Below are positions 57,511-64,000 of a DNA stretch of 64,000 bases, piece by piece; position 1 is the stretch's first letter; every line of letters starts with the position of its first letter. Source of the stretch: an uncultured Akkermansia sp. (lineage in GTDB: Bacteria; Verrucomicrobiota; Verrucomicrobiia; Verrucomicrobiales; Akkermansiaceae). Under the pieces are notes generated by a model. The model saw nothing but the letters and a program-made list of their open reading frames with translations. It ran no database searches and was not told the origin of the DNA. The stretch covers positions 1 to 64,000 of the forward strand of contig CANQJI010000002.1 of NCBI GenBank assembly GCA_947624205.1, written 5' to 3'. A program made the translations under genes and the position numbers.

Positions 57511-58323
57511 TTAAAACGGAAGATCCGAACTCATCATCTCGCCGAGATTCTGGATCTGTTGCTCCTGTGGGGCAGCCGGAGCACTGGTGGCATTGTTGCC
57601 ATTGAACGGCGTACGGGAACCACCATTGCCTCCATAGCGATAGGTGGTGTTGCCGCTGTTCCGGATGGACTCCATCGGAACGCCCAGCTTGCTCGCCATC
57701 TGTTCCAGGATCCCGATGATGCGGCGGTTCTGATACCGCTCCACGAAGCGGGACATGTGAACACCAGCACAGCTCATCTGGTAGACAAACTCCTCCAGGC
57801 AGAGGCCGAGCAGATAGATCTGAGACGGATCACTCGGACCCTGGGTGTACTCACCGGTCTCGGAGTTGTACTGGCCGAGCGTCGGGGTGTTGGCGAACAT
57901 ATAGGTCGCCTTGGTGGAGGGAACCCGATTCTCGCCGATGTTGTTGTAGATGTGCAGGAAGACTTGACCGTCGGAGTTGACTTCCATCTTCAGCATGTTG
58001 GTCATCCGCTGGTTCAACATGATCGCTCGCTCAAACGGACGATGCTCTTTCATAGCCGGGATGAGTTCATCGACGATGATGTTGCGAAGCGCCGTAGCGC
58101 GTTCGGCAGTCACCAGAGCTCGGATTTCATTGTCCCCAGGATAGCGAAGATGACCCTCGGAGTCCTTGGTGGCATTGATGATACCGATGTTGAGGTTCTG
58201 ATTATACAGTGACACATTCAGGCAGGTATTGTTGGAATACAGGCGGAACGACGAGGTGGTAACGTTAAACTGCGCAGAGTTGTTTCCGTCACTGCGCGGT
58301 CCATTATTCTGGAAACCAGGCAT
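57511..58323 (-). CDS. Single-stranded DNA-binding-like protein
   Basis: Protein of 270 residues. The end, GEMMSSDLPF, copies the acidic Asp-Leu/Ile-Pro-Phe tip by which SSB proteins recruit partners, after a flexible Gly/Asn/Gln/Pro-rich linker (residues 215-258). The body is beta-rich at the start (SSFRLYSNNTCLNVSLYNQN) and helical later, longer than an OB-fold SSB, so the fold is uncertain. ATG 58323 (MPGFQNNGPRSD) follows AAAGGAGCGTGCATAGTA. Strong codon bias fits an abundant DNA-coating protein. It lies near the DNA polymerase and a P-loop gene. Another function with a chance DLPF end is possible. Confidence 0.62.
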   Translation of the reverse strand: MPGFQNNGPRSDGNNSAQFNVTTSSFRLYSNNTCLNVSLYNQNLNIGIINATKDSEGHLRYPGDNEIRALVTAERATALRNIIVDELIPAMKEHRPFERAIMLNQRMTNMLKMEVNSDGQVFLHIYNNIGENRVPSTKATYMFANTPTLGQYNSETGEYTQGPSDPSQIYLLGLCLEEFVYQMSCAGVHMSRFVERYQNRRIIGILEQMASKLGVPMESIRNSGNTTYRYGGNGGSRTPFNGNNATSAPAAPQEQQIQNLGEMMSSDLPF

Positions 58324-58392
58324 TACTATGCACGCTCCTTTGTATAGAATCAACTGTGCTTGTTTCGGCACAGGTACAGCTCGTCATTAAGA

Positions 58393-58436
58393 AGAATGTG
58401 AGATGCAGCATAAAATCCTACTGCATCTCACATTCT
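58393..58436 (-). terminator. Hairpin overlapping the P-loop gene stop
   Basis: Perfect 16-bp stem AGAATGTGAGATGCAG / CTGCATCTCACATTCT whose arm reaches the stop codon (58436-58438). Confidence 0.82.
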
Positions 58437-59077
58437 CATTTCTCTTTCGGCTTCGCGTGCGTATAAAGTTCGTCGACCGCACGGATATCCGACATCGTTT
58501 TGATTTGAATCTGAGCCATACCACCGAATGATTTGTAAATCCCGAAATTGATTCGCGCTTCCGAGACAAGGTCCAGAGACAGGTACTGGCCCGACTCTAG
58601 TACAAACTGACGGAAGCCGACATCCTTCTTGGCTTCGAAGTCATCCATGAACGAATCCCAGCTGTCCATGAAATTCTCCATGAACGCGTTGGTCTTCCCG
58701 GATCGACTCAGCCGCATCACATATTCCGGTAACAGCTTACGACCAGGATAAACTGTTTGGAAAATCATGTCGTGCGTTGTCATTGCTTTGCGGATTTGAT
58801 CCAGATAGGTTACCAGGATGACATCGTAGTGGCCACTGTCTTGCAATTCCCTAATTTTTGCAAGATAGTCGGAGACGAAGTTGGGATTTTGACGACGTCC
58901 ACGTGCATCGTCAATGGAGAGGAACGGCTCGTGATCGAGATCAATCACACGAATACCAAGCTCACGGGAGTGCAGAGAGAAGTACGTCTTACCGGTACCG
59001 GCAAACGCACTGACCAACACACCATCGCGATGATAGGACTCGTTGTACTCGACCATCTGCTCTTTTGTAAACGGCAT
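58436..59077 (-). CDS. P-loop NTPase, nucleotide-kinase-like
   Basis: Protein of 213 residues with Walker A VSAFAGTGKTYF (about 22-33) and a possible Walker B/lid region VIDLDHEPFLS (about 44-54) and VILVTYLDQIRKAM. The order recalls phage-type adenylate or deoxynucleoside kinases and small ATPases. Seen: the P-loop only is certain; the acceptor is unknown. ATG 59077 follows TTAGGAGGTTTCTTCCAAG. It stands between the SSB-like and polymerase genes, which fits nucleotide supply. Confidence 0.75.
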   Translation of the reverse strand: MPFTKEQMVEYNESYHRDGVLVSAFAGTGKTYFSLHSRELGIRVIDLDHEPFLSIDDARGRRQNPNFVSDYLAKIRELQDSGHYDVILVTYLDQIRKAMTTHDMIFQTVYPGRKLLPEYVMRLSRSGKTNAFMENFMDSWDSFMDDFEAKKDVGFRQFVLESGQYLSLDLVSEARINFGIYKSFGGMAQIQIKTMSDIRAVDELYTHAKPKEK

Positions 59078-59189
59078 CTTGGAAGAAACCTCCTAAAATG
59101 TCCTGCCAATGTCATAGAGATGATCTATATTTCTAAGACACGGCTTTATACACTCGGTTGCATAGGTATCACACTTTCAAATGAATCAG

Positions 59190-59217
59190 ATGGTGGAGCT
59201 CCTTAGAGCTCCACCAT
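59190..59217 (-). terminator. Hairpin with the polymerase stop codon in its loop
   Basis: Stem ATGGTGGAGCTC / GAGCTCCACCAT (12 bp). The 5' arm encodes the last residues (MVEL) and the TAA stop (59203-59205) is in the loop, so ribosomes ending translation would open it. Confidence 0.75.
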
Positions 59218-61356
59218 ATTGGTATAATGAGACTGTGTTGTCGAAATCCTGGTAACATTGATGCCGAGCGATTCCAAGACGCTGTTGTACAGTGTCAGCG
59301 TGTCGTTCACGATTCGGTCAATATCCATGAAGTCATACAGCCATTGCGGTACAGGAATTTGGGGGTTCTTCGGTTTCGCGATAAAGGACAATCCCATCTT
59401 ACAGATCTCAGGATTCGGATTGTGGAAGATCATCTCGTCCAAAGCTGCATACACCAGCGGATACTTCTCTTCCAGTTCTCGCATCGCCGGTGTATCGTTG
59501 TCTTGATACAAGACGGCTTCATACTGACGACCTGTCTTCTTATCCTTGACTAGCTTTGTGCCGACCTGGACATAGTTGTCCTTGATCACCTTGGGGTCTG
59601 GCCTTGTCTTTCGACCAACTTCCCAGCGCATCGGAACGATATCCACATCGCCAGGAAGTTCAATCTGATAGTTGGGGCACAAGGTATTCCAGAGTAATAC
59701 CGCCTTGATACCTTGCATGGAATACGGATTGGTATAATCGGCGATGGTCTTGATATTGGCTTGCTTGAAATACCGCGTATCGCCATGCATGATGTCATAC
59801 CGAAGCTTCTTCTCGAACTCCATGATGGTCTTGAAGACTTCGATGGGCTGGATCGTTTCCGGCAATAGGATCTTATCGACAGAGATCTTGGTATAGAACT
59901 CACGGACATGCGGCTTTGTCACCGATTTGCGGAATTCGAAGCCTTTGATCTCAGCCTGCTTGCTCGGTGGAACAACGACGCCTTCCTTCAGACGCATTCT
60001 TCCAATATACCGCTTCTTGGATTTGACAAACATGATGCGGCTATAGAAGAATTCATTCTTCATCTGGATCGACGAACGAATCTCCGGCGCAATGTTAAGC
60101 CACTTGCCCATGATATTGAACGAAGAGTTCACCGTGTTGGTCAACCAGATGGTGAAGGTATTCGCGATGGTGAAGTTCATCAGATCCTTCTTCTCTTCAT
60201 CCACCGGATACTCCCCAGGACCCAACACTTCGTTCTTGACAAACTCAAACCATTTTCCGAGACAGAGAAAGTTGGAATCGGTATCGATATAGCCGACGGC
60301 ATACTTATTCTGGAATCTCGTCTTCCGAATTCGATCATAGACCGGACGCTCGTCCAACACATAGAACCGGAGATATCCCCAGAGCTCCTCATTGATCTGC
60401 TTAAACTCATCGGTCAGCAATCCAGGATCCGCAGCGAGCAGGCTATTCTTGATTTCGATATTCCCAGATTTGTCCTTTACAGCTGTCTGGCAATTGAGGA
60501 TATAATACCGAAGCTTCTCCCGAAAATAGGGATTCCGAAAGAATTCCTTCACGTCATTCTTATAGAATGCCAACTTCCGAGTCATCTCGTCGACATTTCC
60601 CACAGCCTGGTGCAAAGCATCTTCGAACTCCGGATAGGTTGGGAAAGCCACATGCTTCATGAGCTTCGCATAGAGCTCTTCTTCCGTCGGGATTCGAATG
60701 TGCTCATCATTCAGATACTGCAATCCATCTGTATCTTGTGTCTGACGGGCCGCCGCTGCCAGAAACTGAAACACCGAATCGGGATCCACAAAATCCACAT
60801 GATCAGCAATGAACGCTTCGAAACCTTGTGCCGCAGACGAGATGATGTGCTGACCAAATGAGGTGACAGCTTGCGCCAGATACAGATTGTGCAGAATGAA
60901 CTTGGAATACCCCAAGACGCCATACATGGAATTGATCTTGATCTTGGTATTCAGCTGCAGCAAGTTGTACTGGTTGAAGAGATCACTACCGACGGGATAC
61001 TGATACATTTTCTTTTTATATTGCTTACGAAGCGCAAGCAACTCGCGAATCCACGCCACCAACGGATTGTCTGCTTTCTCAGGCTGCATAAAGAGACAGC
61101 CATTGCCTCCGATGATGGGCTTTGTGGTTTCCACGAAATCCAAAATGTTGATCAAATCGGTCTTGGCCGTCTGCAGCTTGTAGTTGTTATTGAAGTTGAC
61201 AGTCGGATTGTAACAGGTCTTTTGAAACGCCTCGTGGAGTTGCTTCTTCATATCCTCCACGTCCAGCTTCTCTCCATACATCAGAAGCATGGCGTCGAGT
61301 TGCTGCGCAACCCATCGGTCTTCAAAATGACTCTTGGCTGGGACTGGCGCTTGCAT
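59203..61356 (-). CDS. Family B DNA polymerase, C-terminal (palm/thumb) part
   Basis: Replicative polymerase piece of 717 residues. Motif B KIKINSMYGVLGY (about 135-147), motif C VGYIDTDSNFLC (about 352-363, two catalytic Asp), KKRYIG (about 445-450) and IKGFEFRKSV complete the C-terminal active-site set. Missing: the 3'-5' exonuclease domain and motif A (DxxSLYPS), which should lie N-terminal; the protein starts only about 130 residues before motif B. The B-C distance (about 215) is far above the usual 60, so there is a large insertion. The missing half is not in the window by eye. ATG 61356 follows GCGAGGGATTTGACT. Confidence 0.88.
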   Translation of the reverse strand: MQAPVPAKSHFEDRWVAQQLDAMLLMYGEKLDVEDMKKQLHEAFQKTCYNPTVNFNNNYKLQTAKTDLINILDFVETTKPIIGGNGCLFMQPEKADNPLVAWIRELLALRKQYKKKMYQYPVGSDLFNQYNLLQLNTKIKINSMYGVLGYSKFILHNLYLAQAVTSFGQHIISSAAQGFEAFIADHVDFVDPDSVFQFLAAAARQTQDTDGLQYLNDEHIRIPTEEELYAKLMKHVAFPTYPEFEDALHQAVGNVDEMTRKLAFYKNDVKEFFRNPYFREKLRYYILNCQTAVKDKSGNIEIKNSLLAADPGLLTDEFKQINEELWGYLRFYVLDERPVYDRIRKTRFQNKYAVGYIDTDSNFLCLGKWFEFVKNEVLGPGEYPVDEEKKDLMNFTIANTFTIWLTNTVNSSFNIMGKWLNIAPEIRSSIQMKNEFFYSRIMFVKSKKRYIGRMRLKEGVVVPPSKQAEIKGFEFRKSVTKPHVREFYTKISVDKILLPETIQPIEVFKTIMEFEKKLRYDIMHGDTRYFKQANIKTIADYTNPYSMQGIKAVLLWNTLCPNYQIELPGDVDIVPMRWEVGRKTRPDPKVIKDNYVQVGTKLVKDKKTGRQYEAVLYQDNDTPAMRELEEKYPLVYAALDEMIFHNPNPEICKMGLSFIAKPKNPQIPVPQWLYDFMDIDRIVNDTLTLYNSVLESLGINVTRISTTQSHYTNMVEL

Positions 61357-61401
61357 AGTCAAATCCCTCGCTTTCCAAAATTTTCATTTTCCACTATAAA
61401 G

Positions 61402-61409
61402 ACAATATA
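61402..61409 (-). promoter_or_regulatory. Putative phage promoter 8-mer (TATATTGT)
   Basis: Minus-strand TATATTGT 45 bases upstream of the polymerase ATG at 61356; same TTGT variant as ahead of the RecA-like gene. Confidence 0.5.
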
Positions 61410-61428
61410 CCGATTCATTTTTATCAAA

Positions 61429-61455
61429 AAGAAGGGGCGGTTGAAAATTCAACGC
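61429..61455 (-). terminator. Imperfect hairpin after the 258-aa gene
   Basis: AAGGGGCGGTTG pairs with CAACGCTCCTT with mismatches, next to an AAAAAGA tract, ten bases past the stop at 61465. Confidence 0.5.
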
Positions 61456-61464
61456 TCCTTCGTA

Positions 61465-62241
61465 TTATCGCAGGAAAAGACCGATAAACGGGATCAATAT
61501 TTTTTGGTGATTATAACTGATGTCGAGGTCCTTCACGTTCTCCTCACTCACCGAATCGATCATCATGGTATTTCCGCCGATATTCAAACGGAACCGAGAC
61601 TCCGAATTGAATTCGCGATAATAATCGAACGGGAGCTCCTTGTGGAGATACGCTTCCAGGAACTCTGCCATCCAGCTGTTACTCCTAACGGAATTTCGAT
61701 GCCCCGATTCCAGACGAACGTGATATGCATCTCGGATGAACTGCAGGATTCCCTGCTCGTGAAGCGGGAGAAGTTCATCTTGTAATCCCTTGACATCGAC
61801 CCGCTCATTGTCTGTATTGTAAAGAAACTCAAACCCAGGAATTCGGAAATAGCCCTGATAGGTATTCTTGGGAATGAAGTGCGCATACTCCCGGATTGTC
61901 GTCGTTGTCACAAGCCCGGTCGTAAACACAGCATCGCGTTTGATACTCAGAATCTCATCTTCCTGGTTCAACTGATTCGCCTCGATGAACTCCTTGACCA
62001 CTGTATTGAATCCCTTTTCCAAGACATTGGCAAATCCCTTATGGTCACGGAGCATTCGGCCGACTTCCACCACACGAGCTTGCTTATCCAGCAACTCCAA
62101 TCTCTTAATATCAAACTCAGAGATCGGTGGATTAAACTCTTCCTGGAAGATCCTCATGATCGACGTATTGCCAGACTTGATATCGTATTCCGTAATCTCT
62201 CTATCGATCACTTCATGAATCAGATCGTTTGTCCAAAACAT
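61465..62241 (-). CDS. Unknown protein upstream of the DNA polymerase, 258 aa
   Basis: Not recognised with confidence. ATG 62241 follows GAGGTAGATTCAG. Residues 1-85 are helical and charged; the segment EDEILSIKRDAVFTT (about 95-109) resembles short conserved stretches of some phage polymerase-type proteins, but no catalytic motif A (DxxSLYPS) or exonuclease motif is present. Same direction and about 110 bases ahead of the polymerase C-terminal gene, so it is a candidate partner or further piece of the split polymerase. That link is inference from position. Confidence 0.65.
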   Translation of the reverse strand: MFWTNDLIHEVIDREITEYDIKSGNTSIMRIFQEEFNPPISEFDIKRLELLDKQARVVEVGRMLRDHKGFANVLEKGFNTVVKEFIEANQLNQEDEILSIKRDAVFTTGLVTTTTIREYAHFIPKNTYQGYFRIPGFEFLYNTDNERVDVKGLQDELLPLHEQGILQFIRDAYHVRLESGHRNSVRSNSWMAEFLEAYLHKELPFDYYREFNSESRFRLNIGGNTMMIDSVSEENVKDLDISYNHQKILIPFIGLFLR

Positions 62242-62269
62242 CTGAATCTACCTCTTTAATGAAAAATAA

Positions 62270-62300
62270 ACCACCCAGGTCCTTGTGGAACCTGGGTGGT
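62270..62300 (-). terminator. Hairpin after the 205-aa gene
   Basis: Perfect 11-bp stem ACCACCCAGGT / ACCTGGGTGGT just past the stop at 62311. Confidence 0.78.
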
Positions 62301-62310
62301 CATGGCTCAC

Positions 62311-62928
62311 TTACGCCATACGTTCAAAGTTCGTGATGTTGTCATCACGATAGGCGTTCTTGATCGCCTTGAGAACTTCCCGCATCATGAGGACGTCATC
62401 CTGGCTGAACGGTGCCGTCAGAATGTCCTTCATATTCATGCTGTCCTTCAGGTCTTCCTTCCAGCGGTACACACGGAGATGTCCACGGAACACCTTGTTC
62501 TCAAGATACCGCTGCATCTTCTCAGCACACGCCGTATAGAACTCCTTATTCATGATGATGAAGACATTGAGCTTGCCGTTATAATCCACGATGGTGGCCA
62601 GCATTCTGCCCAGCGCAATGTTGAACGTGCGGCTCTTCAGCCACTTCTTGAGCGCTTTCTTCTGACGCTCAGAGAACGACGTCGGACGGTCACTGCCCCA
62701 ACCACTGGACGCCGAGAAGATGTCATCATCCAGTTCGTCTTCCTCATCGGGGTTCTTCCAGACCGACCGACCGGGATTGAACCCGTCTGCGGTATAACAC
62801 CGGCTATACTCTTCGGACAAGGGCGTGCTCTGCGCCCCCGTGGCGTCGATGCAGATATAATCCTGCATCCGAACCAATTTGACGCCTTTCTTCTCCCAAG
62901 CTTTCTTGGAAATCAGAATCAGTGCCAT
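62311..62928 (-). CDS. Unknown protein, 205 aa
   Basis: Not recognised. ATG 62928 follows AAAAGGAGTGAAATGAC. An N-terminal alpha/beta part (ALILISKKAWEKKGVKLV), an acidic loop (DEEDELDDD) and a C-terminal basic helical part. No motif. One-gene cassette with promoter 62993-63000 and its own hairpin. Confidence 0.72.
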   Translation of the reverse strand: MALILISKKAWEKKGVKLVRMQDYICIDATGAQSTPLSEEYSRCYTADGFNPGRSVWKNPDEEDELDDDIFSASSGWGSDRPTSFSERQKKALKKWLKSRTFNIALGRMLATIVDYNGKLNVFIIMNKEFYTACAEKMQRYLENKVFRGHLRVYRWKEDLKDSMNMKDILTAPFSQDDVLMMREVLKAIKNAYRDDNITNFERMA

Positions 62929-62992
62929 GTCATTTCACTCCTTTTCGTAGGCTTCTGAATTGTCTTGCAACCACAATCCAGATGTTGCCACG

Positions 62993-63000
62993 ATGATATA
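62993..63000 (-). promoter_or_regulatory. Putative phage promoter 8-mer (TATATCAT)
   Basis: Minus-strand TATATCAT 64 bases upstream of ATG 62928. Confidence 0.6.
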
Positions 63001-63013
63001 CGGATCGTTCCAC

Positions 63014-64000
63014 TCAGAATGGAATATAAAGATCTTCCAGATCCAGGTCAGCAATGCGAGCAGAGAAAGCATTCTCGGCATTGTCATAATTGGAATTCAG
63101 CTTCCACAGAATGTCGCGATAGTCAAACGCGTTCCCACATTTCGGACAGACATACTGCGTGAAATCGGGCGAATACCGAAGTTGCACCCGACAAGCCGGA
63201 CAACTGAACGCTTTCTCATTGCCAATCCTGGTATGCATATACGCATAATCCAGAAACACCAGAGCTTCACTTCCGTCTTCCTTGCGGCGGACGCCGATAT
63301 TACAATAATTCTTCCGAGTATATCCCATATCGCCCATGATGAACTCTTTGGACAATTCGGTCAACACGGCAAGAATCGTTTGCTTCTCAGCGTCGAAGGT
63401 ATTCTCGTCGATCAGATCAACATACTCGGCAACCAGAACGACGCCACAGCACTCATACGCATGCGCCAGAAACTGCGGAGCTTGAGGAGCCCGAATAAAT
63501 TCCATGAAGTTGTCGATGATCCCGCGACGATCAAGCGCCAACTTATAGACATACTCCCCTTGCTTGAACGCGATTCGATTGGTTCCAGTGCCGAGCGGTG
63601 TGAATCCCTTTTCCTTGAAATAGTCGATCAGAAGATCCGCTTTCTGATTATTGGAGTTATAGTGGACGCTCAATGCCATTGTGAAGATCGCTTTGAGTTC
63701 GTCCTTGGTGAAGTTCCGCAGAATTCTGCTCAGCCGGCGATGCTCGATCGAAATTTCATCACCGCGCCCAACATCACTCTCGGACTCAACTGGGGCAATC
63801 GACCCATCGATGGACGAATAAACACTGTCCGGAACCGTCGGTTCTCTCTGGATCACTTCCGGAACCTGAATTCCCAGCCAAGCTGCCTGCAGTGCAGCCG
63901 ACGGATATTCATCCAGACCACCGGACTCTGCCAGATCCCTATGAAACTGCTCCTTGTCTTCGTCCACTTCCGGATCCTCTTCTTCATCTTGAAGTGCACT
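63014..64000 (-). CDS. Kinase-like protein with C-terminal zinc ribbon, partial
   Basis: The frame stays open to the window edge; the GTG at 63967 has no ribosome site, so the start lies outside. Features resembling a protein-kinase fold: glycine loop GTGTNRIAFKQG, Lys in YVYKLALD, hinge VLVAEYVDLI, a catalytic-loop-like GDMGYTRKNYCNIGVR (Asp and Asn spaced as in HxDxxxxN) and LVFLDYAYM in place of DFG. This is followed by a zinc ribbon CPACRVQL..YVCPKCGNAF. The upstream part is acidic. It may phosphorylate host or phage proteins, or be a pseudokinase; zinc ribbons often contact nucleic acid or polymerase. Confidence 0.62.
   Translation of the reverse strand, partial: SALQDEEEDPEVDEDKEQFHRDLAESGGLDEYPSAALQAAWLGIQVPEVIQREPTVPDSVYSSIDGSIAPVESESDVGRGDEISIEHRRLSRILRNFTKDELKAIFTMALSVHYNSNNQKADLLIDYFKEKGFTPLGTGTNRIAFKQGEYVYKLALDRRGIIDNFMEFIRAPQAPQFLAHAYECCGVVLVAEYVDLIDENTFDAEKQTILAVLTELSKEFIMGDMGYTRKNYCNIGVRRKEDGSEALVFLDYAYMHTRIGNEKAFSCPACRVQLRYSPDFTQYVCPKCGNAFDYRDILWKLNSNYDNAENAFSARIADLDLEDLYIPF

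Noticed and set aside
1-64000. Alternative genetic code (TAG or TGA reassigned), as in some gut megaphages
   Set aside because: TAA, TGA (for example the ligase) and TAG (5749-5751) all end well-formed genes at expected lengths.

Overview
This window looks like an internal piece of a jumbo (nucleus-former/phiKZ-like or AR9-like) double-stranded DNA phage that infects a Gram-positive, probably Bacillota, host. The evidence is a large terminase, split multisubunit RNA polymerase genes, a tubulin/FtsZ-like GTPase, a phage GroEL-type chaperonin, a family B DNA polymerase, RecA-like recombinase, NAD-dependent ligase, a GH25 lysozyme suited to a Gram-positive wall, strong AGGAGG ribosome sites almost everywhere, dense coding on both strands and a few tRNAs. 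Stops TAA, TGA and TAG are all used, so the genetic code looks standard. There is no rRNA, insertion sequence or CRISPR array.

Layout. 1-1260: short direct repeats and two leftward genes. 1323-12114 (rightward): DUF5662-like protein, NAD-dependent DNA ligase, small membrane proteins, then adjacent RNA polymerase beta N-terminal and beta-prime C-terminal pieces. 12161-12559: one leftward gene. 12721-19045 (rightward): SF2 helicase, four unknowns and a Rad50/SbcC-like ATPase. 19095-19668 (leftward): tRNA-like gene and MazG-like hydrolase. 19834-22142 (rightward): membrane-anchored coiled-coil protein, tRNA-Gln, tRNA-Gly and a strongly codon-biased small protein. 22233-23692: two leftward unknowns. 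23838-28600 (rightward): probable virion protein, acidic protein and large terminase. 28650-64000 is almost wholly leftward: unknown structural-like proteins, a zinc-motif protein with a fresh 51-bp tandem repeat, GH25 lysozyme, HAD phosphatase, RNA polymerase beta C-terminal piece, RecA, tubulin-like GTPase, a second and different beta C-terminal piece, a GNAT enzyme, GroEL-like chaperonin, SSB-like protein, P-loop kinase-like protein, the C-terminal part of a family B DNA polymerase, and a kinase-like protein with a zinc ribbon running off the edge.

How it works together. Replication and recombination functions (ligase, helicase, SbcC, RecA, SSB-like, polymerase, MazG) are scattered rather than clustered. 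Two different beta C-terminal ends imply two phage RNA polymerases, as known for phiKZ relatives (virion and non-virion enzymes). About 19 copies of an 8-mer, TATAT(C/T)(A/G)T, lie directly upstream of genes in the sense direction and never have a clear host -35 box; these are my best candidate for promoters read by one of the phage polymerases. Most genes or gene pairs sit in small cassettes: promoter 8-mer, strong ribosome site, one to three genes, long perfect hairpin at or across the stop codon.

Limits. All product names come from reading motifs by eye; about half the proteins are unrecognised and are described only by what can be seen. Start codons were moved inward in many cases where a good ribosome site sits inside the longest open frame.
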